Assembly (NCBI GenBank): GCA_020845575.1
Contig: JADLFL010000012.1
Coordinates: forward strand, 124,001-188,000
Direction of reading: 5' to 3'
DNA from: Acidobacteriota bacterium
GTDB lineage: Bacteria; Acidobacteriota; Vicinamibacteria; Vicinamibacterales; Vicinamibacteraceae
DNA: 64,000 nucleotides
The position numbers and the translations under genes are program-made. Below the pieces are notes generated by a model that searched no databases, was not told the origin of the DNA, and saw only the letters and a list, made by a program, of their open reading frames with translations. Positions 25,491 to 34,634 of the stretch are shown here, in pieces. The first letter of the stretch is position 1, and each line of letters opens with the position of its first letter.

Positions 25491-25532
25491 GGCAACCGGC
25501 AACCGGCAACCGGCAACCGGCAACCGGCAACC
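25491..25532. repeat. Six perfect tandem heptamers GGCAACC
   Basis: Six exact copies of GGCAACC in a divergent 135-bp spacer, directly followed by a perfect 10-bp hairpin. Related arrays occur at 12375, 36118, 42727 and, in GTTGCCC form, 17814. Confidence 0.9.
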
Positions 25533-25553
25533 GATCGCGAAACTCGCGATCGG
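25531..25553. repeat. Perfect 10-bp hairpin adjoining the heptamer array
   Basis: CCGATCGCGA and TCGCGATCGG form a perfect stem around a 3-nt loop (AAC). It could be an operator or a structural element; it lies between the divergent dehydrogenase and DUF4127 promoters. Confidence 0.6.
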
Positions 25554-25591
25554 TCGCAGCAGTCGCTGCCCGGTGCCCGGCGACGTGTCGC

Positions 25592-25597
25592 TAGAAT
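25592..25597 (+). promoter_or_regulatory. -10 box TAGAAT of the DUF4127 operon
   Basis: TAGAAT ends 6 nt before the GTG start codon at 25604. Transcription would begin at or next to the start codon. No ribosome-binding site is visible. Confidence 0.45.
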
Positions 25598-25603
25598 GCC
25601 CAC

Positions 25604-27295
25604 GTGCGCAGGCGAACATGGGTGGCTGGCGTGGCGTGGGTGTTGACGACAGGCGCGGCAGTCGCCGTGTGTGCGCAGGTGGCTGCGCCGGTGACCAACG
25701 TCGAACGCCTGCGCATCGTGCTGGTGCCGCTCGACGATAGGCCCGTGTGCGTGCAGTACCCGCTGATGCTGGCGCCCATCGCTCACGCGGATGTCATCGC
25801 ACCGCCGGAGGCCATGCTGGGTCGCTTCACGACGCCCGGCGACACCTCGGCGATCGCGACGTGGCTTCGCGCGCAGGACTGGCGATCGGTGGACGCGTTG
25901 ATCGTCTCGACCGACATGCTGGCGTACGGCGGGCTCGTGGCGTCGCGCGCCAATGCCGTCGACGCCGACAACGCCATGCGGCGGCTCGATGTGCTCGACG
26001 AGATCCGGCGGGCGAACCCGTCGTTGCGCGTCTACGGATTCAGTGTGTTGATGCGGCTGGCACCTACGGCGACGTTGTCGAACGCGACGTTCCGCGAGTC
26101 CCTGGCGCGCTACGCGGAGCTCGCGGCGGACCCAGCCAATGACGATGAGCGCCGCGAACTGACGTCGCTCGAGACGTCGATTCCTCGTGCGGCCCTCGAC
26201 GACTACAAGACCGCACGCGAGCGGAATCGTCGCGTGAACCTCGCCGCAGTGGATCTCGTCAGGCGGGGCGTCTTCGATTTCCTCGTCGTTTCGCAAGACG
26301 ATGCGAAGCCGCGGGGGCTGCACCTGGCGGATCGTGCCGCTGTGACGAAGGCGGTGGCCGACGCGCGGCTCCAGGACCGCGTGGGCATCCAGCCAGGTGC
26401 AGACGAAGTGGCGATGCTGCTGCTCGCCCGCGCGGTGATGCACGCTCGCGGTCTCGCGCCGACGATGAGCGCCGCGTATTCGAGTGAACGTGCACGCACG
26501 ATGGTGGCGCCGTTCGAGGATCGACAGCTCCACGAGACCGTCGACTTCCAGATCGCCGCCGCGGGCGCGTCGGTCGTGGCACGTGGTCGCGCGGGTGACC
26601 TGACGCTGTACGTATTCGCCGATCGCCACGACACGGGCGCGCCTGCGGCATTCGCATCGACAGTCGCGCGCGACGTCAAGGCAGGCGGACGTGCAATCGT
26701 CGCCGACGTGGATCCGCGAGGCGACGTGCAGGGCGCCTCGCCGGCATTCACCGACGCACTCCTGGCAGCCGGCGTCGTTCCGTCACTCTACGGTTACGCG
26801 TCGTGGAACACGGCTGGCAACACCATCGGCACGGCCATCCCGCACGGCCTGCTGGCGTGGGCAGGCGCGCGTCTCGCGATGACGTGTACGAGCCCGGCCT
26901 TCGCCGCGATGGCCGACGCGCAGGCCACCTTCATGGTGCACAGGCTCGCCAACGACCTCGCGTATCAGGGCGTGCTCCGGCCGCGCCTCAACGCGCGGCT
27001 TCGCGGAGAGGGCCTCGACACGTTGCACCTCGGCGGGAAGGCCGACGATGTCGCTGCCGAGATCCGCCGCGAGCTGGCACCATCGCTCTCCACGTACGTG
27101 CGGTCGTTCGGGACCGAGTTCGTGCCGCCATCGCCTGAGCCGGCAGACGTTGCCGTCGGCATCGGCGACCCGCGTGACTTCGACGTCACACTGCCGTGGG
27201 GGCGCACCTTCGAAGCCGCGATCGCGTTCGACATCCCCACGCGCGGCCTCACATGGCCCGCGCGCCATCGTCCCCTCTGCGTGGACGCGAAGTGA
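25604..27295 (+). CDS. DUF4127 family protein (exported)
   Basis: The 563-residue protein has an N-terminal signal segment (VAGVAWVLTTGAAVAVCAQ) and the hallmark RIVLVPLDDRPVCVQYP that opens DUF4127. The domain fills the rest of the protein, with STDMLAYGGLVASR and VSQDDAKPRG among the conserved segments. No function is established for the family; members often sit near sugar-uptake and amino-sugar genes, which agrees with the kinase and NanE-like genes downstream. It heads a nine-gene operon. Its stop codon overlaps the permease GTG by 4 bp. The GTG at 25604 is supported by the TAGAAT box 6 nt upstream. Confidence 0.85.
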   Translation: MRRRTWVAGVAWVLTTGAAVAVCAQVAAPVTNVERLRIVLVPLDDRPVCVQYPLMLAPIAHADVIAPPEAMLGRFTTPGDTSAIATWLRAQDWRSVDALIVSTDMLAYGGLVASRANAVDADNAMRRLDVLDEIRRANPSLRVYGFSVLMRLAPTATLSNATFRESLARYAELAADPANDDERRELTSLETSIPRAALDDYKTARERNRRVNLAAVDLVRRGVFDFLVVSQDDAKPRGLHLADRAAVTKAVADARLQDRVGIQPGADEVAMLLLARAVMHARGLAPTMSAAYSSERARTMVAPFEDRQLHETVDFQIAAAGASVVARGRAGDLTLYVFADRHDTGAPAAFASTVARDVKAGGRAIVADVDPRGDVQGASPAFTDALLAAGVVPSLYGYASWNTAGNTIGTAIPHGLLAWAGARLAMTCTSPAFAAMADAQATFMVHRLANDLAYQGVLRPRLNARLRGEGLDTLHLGGKADDVAAEIRRELAPSLSTYVRSFGTEFVPPSPEPADVAVGIGDPRDFDVTLPWGRTFEAAIAFDIPTRGLTWPARHRPLCVDAK

Positions 27296-28557
27296 CGGCG
27301 GTATTGCTGCTCGCCGTGCTGGCGGTCTTCGCGGCGCTGATGTTCCTGCGCCGACTGCCGGCGTTGCTCGCGTTGCCAGCCATGGCCGCGTCGATCGCCA
27401 TCGTGGTGGGCGAACCGCACGCGCAATGGCTCTCGACAGTCGTCGCCGACGGCGCGATCCGGTTGGCGCCGGCGTACATCGCCGTGTGCGCGGGTGCCCT
27501 GCTCGGTCGCGTCATGATGACGACGGGGATCGCGGAGGATGTGATCAGGCACGCCGCGGAGTTCGGCGGCGAGAGACCGCTGGTCGTGACGACGGTCCTG
27601 ATGGTTGCGACAGCCGTGCTCTTCACGTCGCTCACGGGCCTCGGCGCGATCATCATGGTCGGTTCGCTGGTCCTGCCGATCGTGATGAGCCTCGGCGTGC
27701 CGCGACGGCTCGCGGCGATCCTCTTCCTGCTGGCATTCGCCACGGGCTTCATCTTCAACATCGCGCTGTGGCGCCTCTATCGCGAGCTGCTGCAGATGCC
27801 GGCCGCCGCACCGCTCCCTCCGGAGCTCGTGCAGTTCGCCGTTGGCCTGGCCGTCGTGATGACGGCCGTGGTCGCGGGCTACGTCTGGTGGGCGGTGCGC
27901 CGTGTGCCGGACCTGCGTCTCTGGGCCGCGCCGGTCCGGGAAGGCCGCCGTCCTGCGACACCGTGGCCCGCCTACCTCACTCCGCTCGTCCCGCTGGTGC
28001 TGTACGTCGGATTCGGCTGGCGCGAAGTGCCGGCATTCCTCGCAGGTGCCGTGTACGGCACGTGCGTCACGCGGCCTCGCGACATCGTCAGAACGCTCGT
28101 CTCGTCGGCGATTCGCGGCGTGGAAGACGCGGCACCTGCCGCGATCCTGCTCGTGGGCATCGGCATGCTGCTCAACGCGCTGACGCTGCCGGCGGTCCGC
28201 GACGCGCTCGCACCGATCGTCGCGCAGGTGCCCGTCAGGTCACCGGTGTCGTACGTGCTGTTCTTCACGCTGCTGGCGCCGCTCGCGCTCTATCGAGGGC
28301 CGTTCAACGTGTTCGGTGTCGGCGCGGGCGTGTTCAGCCTGATGCTCGCCGCGGGCATTCTCCCGCCGTTCGCCCTGCTCGCCGCCATCATGTCGATCGT
28401 GCAGGTGCAGAACGTCTGCGATCCCACCAACACGCACAACGTCTGGGTGGCGTCGTACACGGGCGTGCGCGTCGAGGACATCTCGATGGCGACGCTGCCC
28501 GCGATGATGCTCGTGTGCTTCGGGGGCCTGCTCCTCGGCGCGTGGTTGTTCCTGTGA
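27292..28557 (+). CDS. Ion-transporter-superfamily permease
   Basis: The 421-residue protein has about eleven hydrophobic helices and no soluble domain. The segments GLGAIIMVGSLVLPIVMSLG and QVQNVCDPTNTHNVWVAS resemble the re-entrant loops of the citrate/C4-dicarboxylate/gluconate-type secondary transporters. The substrate is unknown; given its neighbours, a sugar acid or other organic anion is an inference only. The GTG start overlaps the DUF4127 stop by 4 bp, and the gene overlaps the next by 4 bp. An in-frame ATG at 27253 is an alternative start. Confidence 0.75.
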   Translation: MTAVLLLAVLAVFAALMFLRRLPALLALPAMAASIAIVVGEPHAQWLSTVVADGAIRLAPAYIAVCAGALLGRVMMTTGIAEDVIRHAAEFGGERPLVVTTVLMVATAVLFTSLTGLGAIIMVGSLVLPIVMSLGVPRRLAAILFLLAFATGFIFNIALWRLYRELLQMPAAAPLPPELVQFAVGLAVVMTAVVAGYVWWAVRRVPDLRLWAAPVREGRRPATPWPAYLTPLVPLVLYVGFGWREVPAFLAGAVYGTCVTRPRDIVRTLVSSAIRGVEDAAPAAILLVGIGMLLNALTLPAVRDALAPIVAQVPVRSPVSYVLFFTLLAPLALYRGPFNVFGVGAGVFSLMLAAGILPPFALLAAIMSIVQVQNVCDPTNTHNVWVASYTGVRVEDISMATLPAMMLVCFGGLLLGAWLFL

Positions 28558-30716
28558 CACGCGGACGTCTGCGCATCGGCATCGACGTGGGTGGCACGTT
28601 CACGGACGTCGTCGCCGTGGACGCCGAGACGTTCACGCTCGTCGCACAGCTCAAGGTGCCCACCACGCATCGCGCGGCCGACGGCGTCGCGCGCGGCATC
28701 ATCGACGGCCTGCACCGGATGCTGGCGCAGCTCGGTGCCAGCGGAGGGGAGGTCGCGTTCATCGCGCACTCCACGACGCAGGCGACCAATGCGTTGCTCG
28801 AAGGCGACGTCTCGCGCGTCGGCGTCGTCGGCGCGGGCCGGCGAGGTGAACGGTGGAAGGCACGGCTCGACACGCGTGTGCCCCCGGTGACGCTGGCGCC
28901 AGGGAAAGTATTGCGTGCCGGGCACGCGTTCGTGCCGATCGACGATCCGTCACAGGCCGACGCGGCGATCGAGCAGGCGGTCGCGGTGCTCGCACGCGCG
29001 GGCGCCGAGGTGGTCGTCGCGAGCGCCGCGTTCGCCGTGGACGACCCGCGCGTCGAAGAGGCGATCGTGCGGATCGCGCGATCGCGGGGCCTGCAGGCGA
29101 CGGCCGGGCACGACGTGTCGTCGCGCTACGGCCTGCGCACGCGCACGCGGACGGCGCTGGTCAACGCCGCCATCCTGCCAACGATGGTCGCGACATCGAC
29201 GATGACCCGGCGCGCAGTGGAGGAGACCGGTATCACCGCGCCGCTGATGATCATGCGGTCCGACGGAGGCGTGATGACCGTCGACGAGGTCGCCAGACGG
29301 CCGATCCAGACGATGCTGTCGGGACCTGCGGCCGGGATCGCCGGCGCGCTGATGCACGAGCAGGTGTCCGACGGCATCTTCATCGAAGTCGGTGGAACCA
29401 GCGCCGACATCTCCGTGATCCGCGACGGGGCGCCGCAGATGCGTCCCGCGCGCGTCGGCGGCCATCGCACGTTCCTCGACACACTCGACGTGCGCACGAT
29501 CGCGATCGCCGGCGGCAGCATGGTGCGCATGCGCGAGGGGCGCCTCGTGGACGTGGGACCGCGCTCCGCGCACATCGCCGGCGTCGCGTACGCGTGCTTT
29601 GCGCCGGCGGGCACGTTCGATGGAGCCGTCGACGTGACGTTCGAGCAGCCACGACCTGGCGATCCTGACGATCATGTCGTGCTCGTCGCTTGCGGTGCCC
29701 GCTTCGCCGTCACGCCGACGTGCGCGGCCAACGCGCTCGATCTGGTACCAGAGGTGGCCTTCGCGCGCGCCGACGGCGACACCGCCCGTCAGGCATTCGT
29801 CGCGCTCGCGCGCATCGTTGGACAGGATGCCCGCGCGCTGGCGCAGGTCGTGCTCGACTGCGCCTGCGGCAAGGTGGTCGCGCAGGTGCGCGCGCTCGTC
29901 GATGAGTATCGGTTGCCGGCCGCGACAGTCGAACTCGTCGGCGGTGGCGGCGGCGCCGCCGCACTCGTGCCGCATGCGGGCGCGTTGCTGCACGTGCCCT
30001 GGCGGCTCGCGCGGCAAGCCGAGGTCATCTCGCCGATCGGTGTGGCGCTGGCCATGGTGCGCGACGTTGTCGAACGGACGATCGTCGATCCCACGCCGCC
30101 AGACGTCCTGCGCGTGCGTGAGGAGGCCGTCGCCGCGGCGGTCCGCAACGGCGCGCTGGCAGAGACCGTCACGGTCCACGTGGAGGTCGATCCGCGTCGC
30201 CATGTCGTCAGGGCGGCGGCCGCGGGCTCGGTCGAATTGCGGCGAGGCAGCGGGCCCGATCTGTCGGTCGACGAGGAGGCACGGCGCGCGGCGGCAGCCC
30301 GATCGGCGCAGCGAGACGCGGCGTCGATGGCGCGCGTGGCGGGCACTCCGGAGCTCGACGTGTTCATGTGCACGCCGCGACAGGGCATGTGGTGGCAACC
30401 GTGGCGTCGCGACGCGGCACAACTCCGTGTCGTCGATCGCGGCGGCGTGGTGCGGTTGCAGCGGCAGGACGCCGTCGTCCGGGAATGCACGGCCGCCGAC
30501 CTGGAGCAGACGCTGCGTGCCGTCGCCGACGCCATGGCGGAGTACGGCGACGCGGGACGCGTGCTGCCGGACGTCCATCTGCTGTGCGGGGCGCGGCTCG
30601 TCAATCTCTCGGGACTGGCCGACGAGGGGCACCTGCTCGGCCTTGCCGGCGTCGAGATGCGGACCCTGCCCGGAGACGCGCAGGTTGTCATCATCGCGAC
30701 AGCCAGAGCACAGTAG
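28554..30716 (+). CDS. Hydantoinase/oxoprolinase A-type (HyuA-like) protein
   Basis: The 720-residue protein shows both HyuA ATPase-fold signatures: RIGIDVGGTFTDVVAVD at the N terminus and HSTTQATNALLEGDVSRVG, followed by MRSDGGVMTVDEVARRPIQT and VGGTSADISVI. Such proteins use ATP to open cyclic amides (5-oxoproline, N-methylhydantoin) or carboxylate ketones, normally with a HyuB partner. No HyuB gene is present here, so the activity may differ. The ~200-residue C-terminal region after residue 520 is less conserved. The GTG start overlaps the permease stop by 4 bp. Confidence 0.88.
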   Translation: MTRGRLRIGIDVGGTFTDVVAVDAETFTLVAQLKVPTTHRAADGVARGIIDGLHRMLAQLGASGGEVAFIAHSTTQATNALLEGDVSRVGVVGAGRRGERWKARLDTRVPPVTLAPGKVLRAGHAFVPIDDPSQADAAIEQAVAVLARAGAEVVVASAAFAVDDPRVEEAIVRIARSRGLQATAGHDVSSRYGLRTRTRTALVNAAILPTMVATSTMTRRAVEETGITAPLMIMRSDGGVMTVDEVARRPIQTMLSGPAAGIAGALMHEQVSDGIFIEVGGTSADISVIRDGAPQMRPARVGGHRTFLDTLDVRTIAIAGGSMVRMREGRLVDVGPRSAHIAGVAYACFAPAGTFDGAVDVTFEQPRPGDPDDHVVLVACGARFAVTPTCAANALDLVPEVAFARADGDTARQAFVALARIVGQDARALAQVVLDCACGKVVAQVRALVDEYRLPAATVELVGGGGGAAALVPHAGALLHVPWRLARQAEVISPIGVALAMVRDVVERTIVDPTPPDVLRVREEAVAAAVRNGALAETVTVHVEVDPRRHVVRAAAAGSVELRRGSGPDLSVDEEARRAAAARSAQRDAASMARVAGTPELDVFMCTPRQGMWWQPWRRDAAQLRVVDRGGVVRLQRQDAVVRECTAADLEQTLRAVADAMAEYGDAGRVLPDVHLLCGARLVNLSGLADEGHLLGLAGVEMRTLPGDAQVVIIATARAQ

Positions 30717-30720
30717 TGGC

Positions 30721-32094
30721 GTGACGCCGTTCGACGTCCTCGTCGTGGGAGGCGGTAACGCCGGGTGTACGGCCGCCATCACGGCGGCGCGACTCGGCGC
30801 GCGCGTGTGTCTCGTGGAGCGCTACGGGTTCCTCGGTGGCACGGCCACGGCGGCCATGGTCGCACCGTGGATGACGTACCACGCAGGGTCGGCAGACGAG
30901 TCCGGCCGCATCACGGGCGGGCTCGCGCAGGAGTTCGTCGAGCGCCTCGTCGCGATGGGCGCGTCGCCCGGCCACCTGCCAGACGCATCGGACTACGTGC
31001 CCACCATCACGCCGTTCGACCCGGAGGCGCACAAGTGGCTGCTGATGGCCATGTGTGAAGAGGCTGGCGTCCATCTGCTGCTGCACGCGACGTTCCTCGC
31101 CACGATCGTCGAGGGCGATCGCGTGGCGGGCGTGCGCGTGCAGACGGTGTCGGGTCAGCGCGAGGTCCACGCACGCCGTACCATCGACTGCTCGGCGGAC
31201 GCGCTCGTTGCGCACGCGGCGGGCGTTCCGTGCGAGCTGGGCAACGCCGACGGACTCGTGCAGCCGATGACGATGATGTTCCGGTTGAGCCATGTGGATC
31301 TCGATCGCACCGCGGCGTGGCTGCGCGAGCACCCCGATCAGATCCGCACGAGCCTGCCGCCGGAACGCTTCTCCGCCGACACGCTCACGGCCATCGCGGG
31401 ACTCTGGCGGATCTGGCAGGAGGCGCGTGCGGCGGGCGACGTCGACATCCCGCGGGAGATCGTGAGCCTGTTCCGCGGCGCGTATCGCGACGAGGTGACG
31501 GTCAACATGACGCGCGTGACGGGCCTGAACCCGCTCGACGCCGACGATCTCACGCGCGCCGAGATCGAGACGCGCCGGCAGACGATGGCGCTGGTGGCGT
31601 TCTTCAGGACGCGCGTGCCTGGATTCGAGTCGTGTCGCCTTGCCGCCACGCCAGCCCAGGTCGGCGTCCGCGAGAGCCGCCGCATCCTCGGTGAGTACAT
31701 ACTGACTGGCGACGATCTGCTCGAGGGGCGCGCGTTCCCTGATGCCGTCGCACGGAGTGCGTATCCCATCGACATCCACAACCCGGCTGGCGAAGGTACG
31801 ACCACGGTGCGGCTCCCCGAAGGCAGGACGTACGAGATTCCCTATCGGTGTCTCGTGCCGCTCGTCGCGGACGACCTGCTCGTGGCGGGACGCTGCATCT
31901 CCGTGACGCACGAGGCCCTCGCCTCGACGCGCCTCACACCAACCATCATGACGCTCGGCCAGGCTGCCGCGACGGCCGTCGTCCAGAGCCTGCATGCCGG
32001 CGTCCCACCGCGGCACGTCGACACCGGCGTGCTGCGAGCCTCACTCGTGGCGCAGGGCGTGGACCTGCGCCGCCCGGAGCCCGTTCGCCCGTGA
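30721..32094 (+). CDS. FAD-dependent oxidoreductase (FAD_oxidored/FixC-like)
   Basis: The 457-residue protein begins with the FAD-binding beta-alpha-beta loop VVGGGNAGCTAAITAARLG and the typical LVERYGFLGGTAT stretch of the 'FAD-dependent oxidoreductase' group often found in sugar-degradation clusters. The C terminus has LVADDLLVAGRCISVTHEAL and MTLGQAAATA, also characteristic. There is no signal peptide, so it is probably cytoplasmic. Its substrate is unknown; oxidation of a sugar or sugar acid would fit the operon. The GTG start lies 4 bp after the HyuA-like stop, and its stop overlaps the next gene by 4 bp. Confidence 0.87.
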   Translation: MTPFDVLVVGGGNAGCTAAITAARLGARVCLVERYGFLGGTATAAMVAPWMTYHAGSADESGRITGGLAQEFVERLVAMGASPGHLPDASDYVPTITPFDPEAHKWLLMAMCEEAGVHLLLHATFLATIVEGDRVAGVRVQTVSGQREVHARRTIDCSADALVAHAAGVPCELGNADGLVQPMTMMFRLSHVDLDRTAAWLREHPDQIRTSLPPERFSADTLTAIAGLWRIWQEARAAGDVDIPREIVSLFRGAYRDEVTVNMTRVTGLNPLDADDLTRAEIETRRQTMALVAFFRTRVPGFESCRLAATPAQVGVRESRRILGEYILTGDDLLEGRAFPDAVARSAYPIDIHNPAGEGTTTVRLPEGRTYEIPYRCLVPLVADDLLVAGRCISVTHEALASTRLTPTIMTLGQAAATAVVQSLHAGVPPRHVDTGVLRASLVAQGVDLRRPEPVRP

Positions 32095-32390
32095 CCGATG
32101 TCGTGATCGAAGAAGGGCGCTGGGCGCCCGTGTCTGCCGGCGAGTACGATCGCCGCACCGGTGTCATCTCCGTGAACCTGACGGTGGTCGAGCAGGTTCG
32201 CGACCTGTTCGGGCACGATCCCGACCTGGTCAAGGCGGCCATCATCGCGCACGAGCGTGTGCACGTGCTGTCCACGCCTGACGCGCTGCCGCACGAAGAG
32301 GAAGCCCGCGCGCGGGACGCGGCGTCGGCCGTTGGTGGTGCCGACCTCGTGGCGCACATCGACGAGGTGCTGGCGGGAGCGTGGGTATGA
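32091..32390 (+). CDS. 99-residue zincin-like protein with HExxH motif
   Basis: The short protein has HERVH at residues 54-58, preceded by a hydrophobic helix (VKAAIIAHERVHVL), and a later acidic stretch HEEEARARDAASA (residues 68-80) that could supply the third zinc ligand of a gluzincin. The first 30 residues form a beta-like NLTVVEQV lead-in. I do not recognise the family. It may be a minimal metallopeptidase or a degenerate one that only binds metal. It is translationally coupled on both sides (4-bp overlaps), which argues for a real gene with a role in the operon. Confidence 0.75.
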   Translation: MTDVVIEEGRWAPVSAGEYDRRTGVISVNLTVVEQVRDLFGHDPDLVKAAIIAHERVHVLSTPDALPHEEEARARDAASAVGGADLVAHIDEVLAGAWV

Positions 32391-33379
32391 CGTCATCGCC
32401 GTCGCCCGCGGCAGTGTACCTGGGCATCGACGGCGGCCAGACCGGCACGCAGGCCGTCGTGATAGACGATGCGGGGCGGGTGCTCGGACGCGGATCGGCG
32501 GGTCCCTCGAATCACGTCGAGATGCCTGGTGGTCGTGAGCGATTGCGGCGGGCGATCGTCGAGAGCACCGATGCTGCGCTCGGTGAGGCGGGCCTCGGTT
32601 CGTCGGATACGACGTCATTCGCTGCCGTGTACTGCGCGATGACGGGTGACGCGGATTTCAAGACCGAGGTGATCGCGCCATTGCTGATGACCGCCGTGTT
32701 GTGCGTGGAGCACGACGCGCCCGCGGCACTGGCAGGCGGCACGCTCGGCGCCCCGGGCATCATCGCCGTTGCCGGGACCGGGTCGGTGGTCTATGGCGAG
32801 CATGGTGATGGTCGCAGCGCCCGCACCGGCGGCTGGGGCTACGTGTTCGGCGACGAAGGGAGCGCTTTCGGCCTGGCGCGCGATGGTGTACGTGCCGCGC
32901 TCGATGCACTCGATGGCGTCGGGCCAGACACCGAACTGGTGCCCGTGCTGACGAAACGGTTCGACGTGACGGATCTGCGGAACCTGCCCATGGTGATGTA
33001 CAACGGTCACGTCAGCCGCGATGGGGTTGCCGCGGCATCGCGCGAGGTGATCGACACATGGCTGCGTGGCGACGTGGTGGCCGCGCAGGTCGTCGCGAAC
33101 GGGCTCGACGCGCTGGCTCGCCGCGTCGCGTCGGTCGCGACCCGGATCGCCCTCGACGCGCCGCTCGTGTGCATGACAGGCGGCGTGTTCCGCTCGAAAC
33201 CGTATGCTGACGCGTTCGCGGCTGCCGTGTCGGCGCGTGTCCTCGACGCCACTGTCAGGCATGCGCGGTGCAGTCCCGCCGTCGGCGCAGCGCTGCTCGC
33301 ACTGCGTGCCGGTGGCGTGCACGTGACCGACGCGATTCGTGCCACGCTCGTGGCGTCGGCTGGAGGGACGGACCGATGA
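32387..33379 (+). CDS. BadF/BadG-family kinase, GlcNAc kinase-like
   Basis: The 330-residue ASKHA-fold protein has the phosphate-1 motif LGIDGGQTGTQAVV, an adenosine/connect segment with GTGSVVYG, and GWGYVFGDEGSAFGLARDG, the signature of N-acetylglucosamine/N-acetylmuramic-type kinases of this family. With the NanE-like epimerase immediately downstream, phosphorylation of ManNAc or GlcNAc is the natural reading, but this is inferred from context. The ATG overlaps the preceding stop by 4 bp. A GTG two codons upstream is also in frame. Confidence 0.87.
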   Translation: MTSSPSPAAVYLGIDGGQTGTQAVVIDDAGRVLGRGSAGPSNHVEMPGGRERLRRAIVESTDAALGEAGLGSSDTTSFAAVYCAMTGDADFKTEVIAPLLMTAVLCVEHDAPAALAGGTLGAPGIIAVAGTGSVVYGEHGDGRSARTGGWGYVFGDEGSAFGLARDGVRAALDALDGVGPDTELVPVLTKRFDVTDLRNLPMVMYNGHVSRDGVAAASREVIDTWLRGDVVAAQVVANGLDALARRVASVATRIALDAPLVCMTGGVFRSKPYADAFAAAVSARVLDATVRHARCSPAVGAALLALRAGGVHVTDAIRATLVASAGGTDR

Positions 33380-34083
33380 CGCAGGACCTTGAATCGTCAC
33401 TTGCCGCGCTCAGGCATCGCCTCATCGTGTCGTGTCAGGCCCCTGCGGGTTCGCCGCTGCACGATCCGTACGTGATCGCCCGCCTCGCGCTCACGGCGGA
33501 GCAGCGGGGCGCGGCCGCCGTGCGCATCGACTCGCCGTCGCACATCGACGCCACGCGCGTGCTGGTCACGGTGCCCATCATCGGTTTGTACAAGCAGGCG
33601 TTCGAGGGATCGCCGGTGTACATCACGCCCACGCGTCATGCTGCCAGCGCGGTCATCGCGGCAGGTGCGGACATCGTCGCCATCGACGCCACGGATCGCA
33701 CGCGTCCCTTCGGCGAACGGACGAGCGACATCGTGCGCGTGATTCACGCCCATGGCCGTCTCGTGATGGCCGATGTGGCGACGGAGGTTCAGGGGCTCGC
33801 GGCTGCCGATCTCGGCGTGGACGTGATCGGCACGACGTTGTCGGGCTACACCGACGACAGCCCGCGCCTGCCGGGGCCTGACCTGGCGCTCGTCGAGCGA
33901 CTCGCCGCGCGCACGCACGTCCCGGTGATCGCCGAAGGACGCATCCGCACGCCCGACGATGCGCGACAGGCGTTCGACGCCGGCGCGTACGCCATCGTCG
34001 TCGGCGGCGCGATCACGGGTGTCGACGAGCTCGTCAGGCAGTTCGTCGCTGTCACCCCGACTCAGGGACAGGTGCAGGCATGA
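33376..34083 (+). CDS. nanE: N-acetylmannosamine-6-phosphate 2-epimerase (NanE-like)
   Basis: The 235-residue TIM-barrel protein matches the NanE family. RLIVSCQAPAGSPLHDPY holds the usual SCQA.P..PL start, followed by PIIGLYKQAFEG, VYITPT, IVAIDAT, and GTTLSGYTDDS. It would convert ManNAc-6-phosphate to GlcNAc-6-phosphate. This supports an amino-sugar route in the operon, with the kinase gene 4 bp overlapping upstream. Downstream glycolytic entry enzymes (nagA, nagB) are not present in the window. Confidence 0.9.
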   Translation: MTQDLESSLAALRHRLIVSCQAPAGSPLHDPYVIARLALTAEQRGAAAVRIDSPSHIDATRVLVTVPIIGLYKQAFEGSPVYITPTRHAASAVIAAGADIVAIDATDRTRPFGERTSDIVRVIHAHGRLVMADVATEVQGLAAADLGVDVIGTTLSGYTDDSPRLPGPDLALVERLAARTHVPVIAEGRIRTPDDARQAFDAGAYAIVVGGAITGVDELVRQFVAVTPTQGQVQA

Positions 34084-34634
34084 GCCGCGCTCGATGGTCG
34101 TGGCTCGCACTTGCGCTGGCCATCGGCGGGTGTTCCGCTTCGCCCCGTCAGGAGTCGGCGGCATCGGTGCCACCTGTCGCGAAGGCACCGCCCGCGTCGC
34201 CTGCAGCGGAGGCGGTCCGTCAGGAGACCGCGCCAACGGCGCCAGACCGTTGGAACGTCGATCTTCGCCGCGACGAGAAGGGTGGCGGCCACACGATCGC
34301 GAGGCACGTGGGCAGGACCGACGCACAATTGCGCGCGCGGCTCGAGCGGGAGTCGATCGCCGCCGCGTCGAGCTATCCCGATCTTGCGACTGCCGAAGAC
34401 GTGGTGCGACGCACGCTCGACCAACACGCGCGCACGGTAGAGGCGTGGATCGACAGACGGACACCGAAGCCGAATCTCGCAATCCGGCATCGCGCACGCG
34501 ACACCCTGCCGACAGGCAGGATCCTGCGGCGGGGCTGGACGGCCTCGCGTGAGGTGACCGGCGCCGTGGTGGTGCTGCGAGCGCGCGGCCAGGACTGGTA
34601 CGTGTTGACGAGCTATCCGGAGAATCCGCGATGA
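34080..34634 (+). CDS. Lipoprotein with bacterial RNase A-like (CdiA-CT type) toxin domain
   Basis: The 184-residue protein starts with a lipoprotein signal (MSRARWSWLALALAIGGC, lipobox cysteine C18), then a Pro/Ala linker to about residue 55. The rest (residues 65-182) reads as the bacterial RNase A-like domain of CDI toxins: GGHTIARHVGRTDAQL, AASSYPDLATAEDVV, and the terminal YVLTSYP. The pattern H71/H76, R87 and T177-x-Y179 agrees with the His, Arg and Thr-x-Tyr active residues reported for the Yersinia CdiA-CT RNase (recalled). It is translationally coupled to NanE upstream and to the CdiI-like gene downstream. It may be an exported RNase or a delivered antibacterial effector. Confidence 0.72.
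   Translation: MSRARWSWLALALAIGGCSASPRQESAASVPPVAKAPPASPAAEAVRQETAPTAPDRWNVDLRRDEKGGGHTIARHVGRTDAQLRARLERESIAAASSYPDLATAEDVVRRTLDQHARTVEAWIDRRTPKPNLAIRHRARDTLPTGRILRRGWTASREVTGAVVVLRARGQDWYVLTSYPENPR

Noticed and set aside
25491..25532. The six-fold heptamer array as a CRISPR-like array
   Set aside because: Units are directly adjacent without spacers and only 7 bp long, and there are no cas genes.
34080..34634. Treating the lipoprotein gene as a generic hypothetical lipoprotein
   Set aside because: The C-terminal third matches the RNase A-like toxin pattern at several spaced residues and is followed by a CdiI-like gene, which is unlikely by chance.
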